IMG/VR virus record: IMGVR_UViG_3300010885_009882 | Span: 1 to 21,376 of that record | Source of the DNA: a virus | Strand: one strand, 5' to 3' | DNA: 21,376 bases | Shown here: positions 15,170-21,376 of the stretch, one piece after another | Layout of the letters: every line of letters begins with the position of its first letter | Position numbering within the stretch: position 1 is the stretch's first letter | The notes under the pieces: generated by a model | The model's input: the letters and a program-made list of their open reading frames with translations, nothing else | Told to the model about the DNA's origin: nothing | Database searches by the model: none | Made by a program: the position numbers and the translations under genes

Positions 15170-16808
15170 TTTAACTGCCAAGCAGAATGACTATGCAGTG
15201 TTCTTGCCTGCTATTTCAGGATTCTATGCCACGTTCATAGGCAAGCAACGTGATCCAGTCAATGGTCCATATGTAGAACCAGCACGTATGCCACAGGGCA
15301 TGCTGGACACGGAGCAGACGAACTTGCTCAACAGTCAAAAAGGCCTGTATCCATATGTAGAACCAGCACGTGTGCCACAGGGCATACCGGACATGGAACA
15401 GATGAACTGGCTCAATAGTTCTAAAGGCCTGTTTCCATACAAGTGGAGTCTGTATTCCGGTGGTCATGCTAACCTAGATCTTAACAAGCCGGACTGGTCG
15501 GAGGATATGGTACGTAATCGTGAACCTGGCACAGTGATCTTAGGCGACTCTGGTGGATTCCAGATTGCCAAAGGCCTGTGGGAAGGTGACTGGAAAGCCA
15601 ACTCAGGTTGTGCCAAGGCACAGAAGAAGCGTGATGCTGTGCTTAAATGGTTGGATGGTGTGTCTGATTATGGCATGATCTTGGATATTCCAACCTGGGT
15701 CATCCATGACAAGAAGGCCAGTGCTGCCTGTCAGATTACCACACTGCAAGAAGCAGTTGACGCTACCAAGTACAACAATGAATACTTTATGAAGCATCGT
15801 AAAGGTGTCAAGAATGGTGGTGCCAAGTTCTTAAACGTGTTGCAAGGTGCCAATCATGCTGACGCAGACCGCTGGTACGACATGATGAAAGAATACTGTG
15901 ATCCTGCCAGATACCCCGACACACATTTTAATGGCTGGTCAATGGGTGGACAGAACATGTGCGATGTGCATCTGGTGCTACGACGTTTGGTAGCACTACG
16001 TCATGATAACTTGTTACAACCGGGTGTTCATGATTGGATGCACTTCTTGGGCACAAGCAAGTTGGAATGGGCTGTGTTACTCACCGTGATTCAAAGGGCA
16101 GTTCGTAAGTATGTGAATCCACAATTTACCATTTCCTTTGATTGTGCCAGCCCATTCCTTGCCACAGCCAACGGACAAGTATACCACGAGATTGTGTTGC
16201 CACACAACGGAAAGTGGAGTTACAGAATGAATCCCATTGTGGATGACAAGAAATATGCCGCAGACACACGCCCATTTAGCCAAGGTGTTGTGGCAGATGG
16301 ATTGATTGATACATTTGAAGACAGTCCTATTAGTCGGCGTTTACAAATGAAAGATATTTGTTACTACAAGCCAGGCGACCTAAATAAAATCGGCAAAGAA
16401 GGCAAGACATCTTGGGATTCATTTAGTTACGCATTGCTTATGGGACATAATGTTTGGCTACATTTGGAATCAGTACAACGTGCCAATCGTGAGTTTGATG
16501 CTGGCAATAGGCCTCGGATGATGTGGGATACAAACGGCGATCACACTAAATTTGAGGACATTGTAGAAGCAATCTTTGCCACGCCCGATCGTGCAGAAGC
16601 AGAGGCTATCATTGAGCAGTACGATCGTTATTGGATGGACATTGTGGGCACACGTGGGTTCAAAGGCAAAAAGGCCAAGAACGCACATACTCAATTTAAT
16701 AGCCTGTTCGAAACTGTTGACACAGATACGGAAGATAGTGTACAATCAGATGAAGAGGAATTGTCTGTAGACAATTTAGATAAACTTGAGCAGGAACAAT
16801 CTCGATGA
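15156..16808 (+). CDS. tRNA-guanine transglycosylase-fold protein, DpdA-like
   Basis: 550 aa from TTG 15156, which has GGGGG (15147-15151) four bases upstream and only 14 bases of overlap with the previous gene. ATG 15120 and GTG 15102 are alternatives without a ribosome binding site. TGT-family marks are GDSGGFQ (D131), SMGGQ (262-266, matching the GGLAVGE loop) and SFDCASP (D329, candidate nucleophile). The CxCxxC zinc site of bacterial TGT is not seen. Such enzymes exchange guanine for a 7-deazaguanine base; phage DpdA proteins do this in DNA. Near the N-terminus lies a 28-residue tandem duplication. The C-terminal ~40 residues are acidic. DNA rather than tRNA as substrate is inferred from family and context. 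Confidence 0.75.
   Translation: MTQDNLTAKQNDYAVFLPAISGFYATFIGKQRDPVNGPYVEPARMPQGMLDTEQTNLLNSQKGLYPYVEPARVPQGIPDMEQMNWLNSSKGLFPYKWSLYSGGHANLDLNKPDWSEDMVRNREPGTVILGDSGGFQIAKGLWEGDWKANSGCAKAQKKRDAVLKWLDGVSDYGMILDIPTWVIHDKKASAACQITTLQEAVDATKYNNEYFMKHRKGVKNGGAKFLNVLQGANHADADRWYDMMKEYCDPARYPDTHFNGWSMGGQNMCDVHLVLRRLVALRHDNLLQPGVHDWMHFLGTSKLEWAVLLTVIQRAVRKYVNPQFTISFDCASPFLATANGQVYHEIVLPHNGKWSYRMNPIVDDKKYAADTRPFSQGVVADGLIDTFEDSPISRRLQMKDICYYKPGDLNKIGKEGKTSWDSFSYALLMGHNVWLHLESVQRANREFDAGNRPRMMWDTNGDHTKFEDIVEAIFATPDRAEAEAIIEQYDRYWMDIVGTRGFKGKKAKNAHTQFNSLFETVDTDTEDSVQSDEEELSVDNLDKLEQEQSR
15267..15434 (+). repeat. Two tandem 84-bp copies inside the TGT-like gene
   Basis: Copy 1 is 15267-15350 and copy 2 is 15351-15434. 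They match at 72 of 84 bases by hand count and at 20 of 28 residues (PYVEPAR(M/V)PQG...KGL(Y/F)). A third PY begins right after, at 15435. The reading frame is kept. Confidence 0.9.
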
Positions 16809-17341
16809 TTAGAGCAGGTCACGAAAACATTAAGTTTTTCACTGGCACGGAAGTAGAACATACTCCTGCCTATGGTAAGAAAACACTATTTGTAGTTGGG
16901 CTACAGCCAGCCAGCGAGATTCAAGACTGGATAGATGACTTTGCCGCCTATGAAGATGCCGCACAGCACATTGAACACATTTACTTTGGTGCCAACATGA
17001 GCTTTCCTAATCTAAAGGTCAATGACGGTGCTGAATGGGCCAAGTGGGAAAATATGATTTATCATTTCCTGGATCGAGACTATGTCTGTACACTAGATGT
17101 AGATGTGTCCAGTGCGGAAGGCCTAATCGAAGGCGGGTTTTGTGAACGACACAACTTCATTCCAATGATTTCAGTAAAATTACCCTATGTACAACTGCTA
17201 GGATACAATGCTACAATCAAGATTGATGACAGAGATTTTGCCGCAACCAATCCAGGTGTGTGGTGTCACAGCGTACACACATTAAAAAAACGCACAGTAT
17301 TCACTCCATGGTCTAAATACACAAAGGACAAAGCAGTATGA
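16805..17341 (+). CDS. Unknown protein of the deazaguanine block
   Basis: 178 aa. It starts in an ATGA overlap with the TGT-like gene and ends in one with the next gene, so it is tightly coupled to both. An alpha/beta fold is likely (TLFVVGLQ, HIYFGANMSF, VCTLDVDVSSAEGL). A conserved-looking core reads CERHNFIPMISVKLPY then IKIDDRDFAATNPGVWCHS, with three Cys and several His that might bind metal. I recall similar proteins in marine T4-like phages but no assigned function. Position suggests a partner of the base-modification enzyme. It lacks the CxxxCxxC of QueE. Confidence 0.65.
   Translation: MIRAGHENIKFFTGTEVEHTPAYGKKTLFVVGLQPASEIQDWIDDFAAYEDAAQHIEHIYFGANMSFPNLKVNDGAEWAKWENMIYHFLDRDYVCTLDVDVSSAEGLIEGGFCERHNFIPMISVKLPYVQLLGYNATIKIDDRDFAATNPGVWCHSVHTLKKRTVFTPWSKYTKDKAV
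17313..17319 (+). promoter_or_regulatory. CTAAATA box, possible late promoter
   Basis: CTAAATA followed by CAC, 18 bases before ATG 17338. It is the same TAAATACA core found at both starts of the divergent region at 4419-4500. It lies inside the upstream coding sequence, so it could be chance. Confidence 0.25.
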
Positions 17342-17790
17342 CACAACGAGAACAAGCACTGGCAGAACAAGCCGTCAGGATCATGAGCCAGGCAGAAAGA
17401 AAAATCTGGGTCACATTCCGCAAAGAAGGCATTCACAAGTACCCTGCTGCCGCAAGTGATCCTGCACTGGCCACGGGCGATGAGTATGATGTTAGCTTTC
17501 TCGGAGTGCCGCATAGACATATCTTTCACTTCCGTGTTTGGATTGATGTATTTCACAACGATCGAGACATTGAATTTATTCAGTTCAAACGCTGGTTAGA
17601 GAAACTGTATGCTGGCGGAACACTGGAGCTCAACTTTAAAAGTTGCGAAATGATCAGCGATGATCTGTACTTACAAATTGCCGCTCGGTATCCCGATCGT
17701 GCAGTGTGGATCGAAGTGGCCGAGGATGGCGAGAACGGCGCTTTGATCAAATATGAAATTTCTCGTCCTAATCTTAACATTAAAATTTAA
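17338..17790 (+). CDS. Possible T-fold (QueD-like) protein
   Basis: 150 aa. After an N-terminal helix comes VPHRHIFHFRVWIDV (H59, H61, H64), then RDIEFIQFKRWLEKLY, then LELNFKSCEMISDDLYLQIAARYP and VWIEVAEDGENGALIKYE. This order of a His-rich strand, a helix with a DF-like start, a second helix after a Ser-Cys-Glu, and a last strand with Glu resembles 6-carboxytetrahydropterin synthase (QueD), which follows FolE in 7-deazaguanine synthesis. The similarity is in layout, not in clear identity; the usual QueD Cys and zinc HxH are only partly matched. ATGA overlap with the upstream gene. Confidence that the gene is real is high, in the function low. Confidence 0.55.
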   Translation: MTQREQALAEQAVRIMSQAERKIWVTFRKEGIHKYPAAASDPALATGDEYDVSFLGVPHRHIFHFRVWIDVFHNDRDIEFIQFKRWLEKLYAGGTLELNFKSCEMISDDLYLQIAARYPDRAVWIEVAEDGENGALIKYEISRPNLNIKI

Positions 17791-17800
17791 AGGATTTACC

Positions 17801-18022
17801 ATGGGTAAACAAGCAGTATATTCTAACCCCAAGGCCCAGGCCGCGCAGGATGAGCTGGAACACTTTCTAGACTTCTGCCGCGATTATGGATATCGCTTCA
17901 ACGAAGCAGACTTGTATAACTTCAAGAGTTATGCTTGGCAACAGTACAACAAATTTTCACAGGGCAAAAATGCTCGTGACATGTGGGCAGAGGACGCTCG
18001 TCGCTTGAATAGACCTATCTAA
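17801..18022 (+). CDS. Small protein of unknown function
   Basis: 73 aa from ATG 17801, chosen over an upstream in-frame start because AAGGA (near 17789-17793) sits 7 bases before it and the longer version would overlap the previous gene. The peptide is rich in aromatics and charged residues (ELEHFLDFCRDYGYRFNEADLYNF...YAWQQYNKF), suggesting a small helical protein. No motif or membrane segment is evident. It ends two bases before the glycosyltransferase ATG. Confidence 0.65.
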   Translation: MGKQAVYSNPKAQAAQDELEHFLDFCRDYGYRFNEADLYNFKSYAWQQYNKFSQGKNARDMWAEDARRLNRPI

Positions 18023-18023
18023 C

Positions 18024-19226
18024 ATGAGAAAATTATTCTACATGGGTCTCGAGAGTTACGAGGCTCGCTATACACTACAACTCACAGAGTGGAATCGACG
18101 TGTGTTTGACAGACGCGGACTTGATGTAGTTTATGTTCCTGGCACAACCATTGATAACTCACAAGCAATCAGTGTAGGACAAGTGCTAGACGCACATGGT
18201 CGCAGTTATTTTTCAATGAGCCAAATGATGAACTTGGTTCAAATGATGCGTAAAGGAGAAGTCACAAGTGAAGATGTTATCTACTTTGAGGACATGTTTC
18301 AACCAGGTATTGAATCCTTGCCATATATATTTGATCAAATTCCTGCTGATCAGCGGCCCAGGGTATATGTGCGCTGTCTTGCTCAGTCCATTGATCCTGA
18401 TGATTTTGTACATGTATGGGGTATGGCAAAGTGGATGGGCCTCTACGAACACATGGTTAATGAATTCGTTACAGGAGTTCTCGCCACAAACGAAGAGATG
18501 GTTGCTCATATGCGCATTGCTGGATGGACTGCTCCTATATATAATATTAGTGGCCTAGCATTTGGTAAAGAAGAAGTACTGGAACGTATTGGTGGCACAG
18601 ACAATATCAAACCATTTGGCGAACGCAAACGTCGGGTAGGATTTGCCGCACGTTTTGACCAAGAGAAGCAACCGGACTTCTTTATGGATCTGATTGAGAT
18701 GTATGGCCACTTGACCACAGAGCCCTGCGAGTTTGCCATCTTTTCCGGTGGCCCATTGCGTAGTAACAATCCCCGGTATCTTGAACGTGCTAGAATGTAC
18801 GAACAAGAAGGCAAGTTAAAAATTTACGACAACATTAGCAAGAACGAATACTATGCTCATCTTAACGACACTCGTGTGCTTTTTAATTGTGCTCTTCAAG
18901 ACTGGGTCTCTAACACCGTCAGTGAGGCTGATACTCTTGGTTGTAACGTGCTCTACCCTGCTTATCGCAGTTTCCCCGAGACTTTCGCAAATGATCCCAA
19001 CCGTTTATACGTTCCCTGGTCTATAGATGATGCTTATCACAAAATGCAAAACTTGTTACGTGATCCGCACCACAACATGGGCTTGATTTCAGATTGGAAC
19101 AACGGCACTATTGATCGCGTAGTTGACATTATGACTGGCCAAGGCGAGCAATGGAACCGTGCAGGCAATCGCTATCGTGACCACACTGCACATGAAAAAT
19201 ACCAAGTAAGAAGAATCGAAGAATGA
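18024..19226 (+). CDS. GT-B fold glycosyltransferase (GT4-like)
   Basis: 400 aa. The N-terminal half ends near TGVLATNEEMVAHMR, a common inter-domain feature of GT4 enzymes. The C-terminal half starts with RRVGFAARFDQEKQPDFFMDLI (the 'GRL..KG.d.li.A' equivalent), then a FSGGP strand, a KIYDNISKNEYYAHLNDTRVLFN segment (the phosphate-loop region) and TVSEADTLGCNVLYP, where E is the usual nucleotide-sugar-binding acid. It would transfer a sugar from a nucleotide donor. Its acceptor could be a virion protein, a host glycan or a modified base. The next two genes would supply sugar nucleotides. ATGA overlap with galE. Confidence 0.75.
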   Translation: MRKLFYMGLESYEARYTLQLTEWNRRVFDRRGLDVVYVPGTTIDNSQAISVGQVLDAHGRSYFSMSQMMNLVQMMRKGEVTSEDVIYFEDMFQPGIESLPYIFDQIPADQRPRVYVRCLAQSIDPDDFVHVWGMAKWMGLYEHMVNEFVTGVLATNEEMVAHMRIAGWTAPIYNISGLAFGKEEVLERIGGTDNIKPFGERKRRVGFAARFDQEKQPDFFMDLIEMYGHLTTEPCEFAIFSGGPLRSNNPRYLERARMYEQEGKLKIYDNISKNEYYAHLNDTRVLFNCALQDWVSNTVSEADTLGCNVLYPAYRSFPETFANDPNRLYVPWSIDDAYHKMQNLLRDPHHNMGLISDWNNGTIDRVVDIMTGQGEQWNRAGNRYRDHTAHEKYQVRRIEE

Positions 19227-20167
19227 ACATAGTAGTCACAGGTGTTGCTGGTTATATCGGTGGACAAGTTGCCTTGCAGTTAAAAGATGCAGGGCATACT
19301 GTTACGGGAATTGACCGCAGGCCGTTACAACCGCATCAAAAAGGTCTACTTGACAGTTTTGTATTGGCAGACTTTGATAGTGATACTGCATTTAAAAAGT
19401 TGTTAACTATGCGGCCCGATGCTGTTGTGCATTGTGCCGGCTCTAGTCTAGTTGGTCCCAGTATTAAGAATCCATCCGATTATTACTTTAACAATGTGGC
19501 CAAGACATTGGAGTTGATTACTTTCATAACACGAGCCATGCCTAAGACTAGAATTATCTTTAGTTCCAGTGCGGCCACATACGGCGAGCCTATTATGGTT
19601 CCGTGTGACGAAGTTGATCCCACAGAGCCAGTTAGTCCTTATGGCCAAAGTAAACTGATGATTGACATGATGTTAGAATCGTACCACCGAGCATACGGAC
19701 TTGATTATGTCTCATTTCGTTACTTCAACGCCTGCGGTGCAGATCCCCGAGGGCGACATGGACAAGAACCTGGTGCCACACACATCATTGCCCGTGCGTT
19801 AGAAAGCCTTAGAGATGACCAAGAGTTTACGCTGTATGGCGACAACTATCCCACACCAGATGGCACTTGTGTTCGCGACTATGTACACGTAGATGATATT
19901 GCGCGGGCACATGTGTTGGCGTTAGATCAAACAATTCTTGCAGGCATTTACAATCTTGGATCGAACACAGGTACCAGTAATCGAGAAATCATTACGGCAG
20001 CGGAACGTATCACAGGCCGGACATTAAAAGTCATAGTAGGTGAACAACGTGTAGGCGATCCTCCTATGCTGACAGCCAGTGCAGATAAGTTTAATGCTGT
20101 AGCCGGTGCATGGCAATCACATAAGTTGGATGACATGATTCAGCATGCATGGGCCTGGTATGTTTGA
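19223..20167 (+). CDS. galE: UDP-glucose 4-epimerase-like SDR (GalE family)
   Basis: 314 aa, extended short-chain dehydrogenase. The NAD-binding loop is GVAGYIGG (7-14), then D31 for the ribose, SSSAATYGEP (114-122) with the catalytic Ser/Thr, and the YxxxK pair Y140/K144. FRYFNACGADP and RDYVHVDDIARAH are typical GalE text. GalE interconverts UDP-glucose and UDP-galactose through a keto intermediate; related enzymes act on other sugars. ATG overlaps the upstream TGA (ATGA) and the end overlaps the aminotransferase gene. It most likely feeds the adjacent glycosyltransferase. Confidence 0.9.
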   Translation: MNIVVTGVAGYIGGQVALQLKDAGHTVTGIDRRPLQPHQKGLLDSFVLADFDSDTAFKKLLTMRPDAVVHCAGSSLVGPSIKNPSDYYFNNVAKTLELITFITRAMPKTRIIFSSSAATYGEPIMVPCDEVDPTEPVSPYGQSKLMIDMMLESYHRAYGLDYVSFRYFNACGADPRGRHGQEPGATHIIARALESLRDDQEFTLYGDNYPTPDGTCVRDYVHVDDIARAHVLALDQTILAGIYNLGSNTGTSNREIITAAERITGRTLKVIVGEQRVGDPPMLTASADKFNAVAGAWQSHKLDDMIQHAWAWYV

Positions 20168-20756
20168 TAAAATTTTACAGTTTGAAAGATCACTAGCAGA
20201 GTTCACAGGCGCACCTTACGTGATCATGACTGATTGCTGTACACACGCTATCGAACTGTGTTTACGTTATGATCAAGTTACGGAGTGCAAGTTTACTCCT
20301 TACACCTATCTGAGTATTCTGATGACCATGCACAAACTAGGCATCGAGTACGAACTACTGGATCATGAATGGCAAAGATGGGTTGGCGAATATCCCATAC
20401 TTGGAACACGTATTTGGGATAGTGCTCGTAGACTTGAAAAGAACATGTACAGAGAAGGCTCTATGCAGTGTTTGAGTTTTGGGCACGGTAAACCTTTGCA
20501 CATTGGACGTGGCGGAGCAATCTTGTTGGATGATGTTGTTGCATATGATACTATATTGGCACGACGATATGATGGTAGAGATTTGACTATATCGCCGTGG
20601 GAAACACAACAAGTGTTCCGAGTTGGATATCATTACAAGCCCACAATCGAAGAGGCTGTTCGTGGATTAGAGTTATTGGAAGATGTAAAACTAAATCAAC
20701 CAAAGCCAATCTCAGTTGATTACCCAGATTGCAGAAAAATAACCATTGTTCCTTGA
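20160..20756 (+). CDS. Half-length DegT/DnrJ-like PLP aminotransferase
   Basis: 198 aa from ATG 20160 (203 aa from ATG 20145; both overlap galE). The fold type I marks are GAPYVIMTDCCTHAIELCL (~17-35, binding the PLP phosphate region), IWDSAR (D87, in the place of the Asp that holds the pyridine nitrogen) and SFGHGKPLHIGRGGA with K111 as the Schiff-base Lys. Family members are usually about 370-400 aa and transfer an amino group to a keto-sugar. This one ends soon after the PLP-lysine part, so it lacks the usual C-terminal domain. It could be a natural short form that works as a dimer, or a decayed gene; the reading frame is clean and coupled to galE, which favours use. Confidence 0.65.
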   Translation: MFDKILQFERSLAEFTGAPYVIMTDCCTHAIELCLRYDQVTECKFTPYTYLSILMTMHKLGIEYELLDHEWQRWVGEYPILGTRIWDSARRLEKNMYREGSMQCLSFGHGKPLHIGRGGAILLDDVVAYDTILARRYDGRDLTISPWETQQVFRVGYHYKPTIEEAVRGLELLEDVKLNQPKPISVDYPDCRKITIVP

Positions 20757-20781
20757 CAACGACCTAAATACCCTGTATAAT
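20753..20781 (+). promoter_or_regulatory. Near-consensus sigma70 promoter
   Basis: TTGACA (20753-20758), 17-bp spacer, TATAAT (20776-20781): both hexamers are perfect. The -35 box overlaps the stop of the previous gene. A CTAAATA box (20764-20770) sits in the spacer. The start is expected near 20788, about 35 nt ahead of the TTG. Confidence 0.8.
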
Positions 20782-20822
20782 AACACAATGGCAATCCACT
20801 GCCTTAACATCGGAGACTATGA

Positions 20823-21376
20823 TTGAAAAAAGAATTTGCACCACATCCAGTGTTTCACTCGGATACTAAAAAGAAATTTATACCAGACCGCCTTGGCAAT
20901 AATGCCATGGAACCATCCCCAATTACAACAGCAACTGAAATTATGTCAGACAAAGATTACCAAGAAGGTTACCTAGGCGATGCTATTCGCTTCAAGATGA
21001 AACGTGACAACAAACGTTTCTGGGCCGGCGATAACGTCAGTGACTACCTGCACGAAGGTGATCGAGAACGACTAATTGACGAAGCCGCAGAAGCGTTTGA
21101 AACAGTGCTGGATCGATTGCTGATTGATCGTGAAACAGATCCCAACTCTAAAGGCACAGCAAGACGCTTGGCCAAAATGTACTTTAACGAAATAATGGCA
21201 GGTAGATATGAACCAGAACCAGATGCAACAGCTTTCCCCAATGATTCAGCGGATCGATATGAAGGAATGCTTGTGGTGCGTAGTGAGCTTCGCAGTATGT
21301 GCAGTCATCATCACCAACCTGTCAGTGGCGTTGCTTATATCGGGATTATTGCCGCTCAAAAGCTCATTGGCCTTAG
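20823..21376 (+). CDS. folE: GTP cyclohydrolase I, 3' truncated by window edge
   Basis: 184 codons visible. The TTG at 20823 directly follows an in-frame TGA (20820-20822), so no longer start is possible, and GGAG (20812-20815) lies 7 nt before it. The ATG at 20819 in another frame gives only 16 codons. GTARRLAKMYFNEIMAG corresponds to the 'TP.Rva.my.e...G' helix of FolE, and SMCSHHHQPVSG is the zinc and catalytic site (Cys, His, His). It turns GTP into dihydroneopterin triphosphate, the first step toward folate or 7-deazaguanine. The N-terminal ~60 residues (PHPVFHSDTKKKFIPDRLGNN...) have no clear counterpart. Next to a TGT-like enzyme, the deazaguanine route is the likelier purpose. Confidence 0.88.
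   Translation, partial: MKKEFAPHPVFHSDTKKKFIPDRLGNNAMEPSPITTATEIMSDKDYQEGYLGDAIRFKMKRDNKRFWAGDNVSDYLHEGDRERLIDEAAEAFETVLDRLLIDRETDPNSKGTARRLAKMYFNEIMAGRYEPEPDATAFPNDSADRYEGMLVVRSELRSMCSHHHQPVSGVAYIGIIAAQKLIGL

Noticed and set aside
16805-17341. QueE assignment for the 178-aa protein
   Set aside because: No CxxxCxxC radical SAM motif is present.
17753-17800. Upstream start for the 73-aa gene
   Set aside because: It would overlap the previous gene by 38 bases, whereas ATG 17801 has AAGGA at good spacing.
20145-20159. ATG 20145 as the aminotransferase start
   Set aside because: It adds only five residues and deepens the overlap with galE; 20160 is the more usual short overlap. Not excluded.
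1-21376. CRISPR array, insertion sequence or attachment site
   Set aside because: No regularly spaced direct repeats, transposase or integrase motifs, or flanking duplications were seen on reading through.

Overview
The window looks like part of a T4-like myovirus (Caudoviricetes) genome from an aquatic habitat. The evidence is a T4-type family B DNA polymerase with all exonuclease and polymerase motifs, a gp45-like sliding clamp, very tight gene packing (ATGA and TAATG stop/start overlaps almost everywhere), no tRNA or rRNA genes, and many small proteins of types I remember from marine T4-like phages. The host cannot be read from the sequence. Family names are given from motif recognition; no search was run.

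Layout. (1) 1-7475 is a block of probable virion or internal-head proteins: a partial amidoligase-like protein with a repetitive C-terminal half, a basic-tailed protein, a Cys-rich basic protein, a 93-aa beta-rich protein, a 66-aa protein, a Dps/ferritin-like protein, an acidic protein, a 430-aa modular protein with a glycine zipper, and a 25-aa microprotein. Several begin with MRxxEF(I/V)xE, which resembles the T4 capsid-targeting sequence, and several carry internal (V/M/L)-A-E-G sites that resemble prohead-protease cleavage sites. The only minus-strand gene, a membrane fatty acid desaturase, interrupts this block at 3714-4418. (2) 7475-10492 holds a zinc deaminase with a fused Cys/His tail, a strongly folded intergenic stretch, a sigma70-like promoter, a small DsbA-like gene, a radical SAM protein with a SPASM-like Cys cluster ahead of its core, and an AT-rich unknown partner gene. 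(3) 10561-15169 is replication: DNA polymerase, a degenerate methyltransferase-like protein, the sliding clamp under its own promoter, and a DUF2061 membrane protein. (4) 15156-18022 is a probable 7-deazaguanine DNA-modification block: a tRNA-guanine-transglycosylase (DpdA-like) protein with a recent 28-residue tandem duplication, two conserved unknowns (one with T-fold/QueD-like features) and a small protein. (5) 18024-20756 is a sugar cassette: a GT-B glycosyltransferase, a GalE-like epimerase and a half-length DegT-like aminotransferase. (6) A near-perfect sigma70 promoter then drives a GTP cyclohydrolase I gene that starts at TTG and runs off the right edge.

How the parts fit. FolE makes the pterin precursor of 7-deazaguanine, and the TGT-fold protein would insert the finished base into DNA or RNA. 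QueC and QueE are not in the window. The sugar genes may decorate virion proteins, a glycan or the modified base; the sequence does not say which. The left block reads as cargo packed in the capsid and trimmed by the maturation protease, which is the most testable new idea here.
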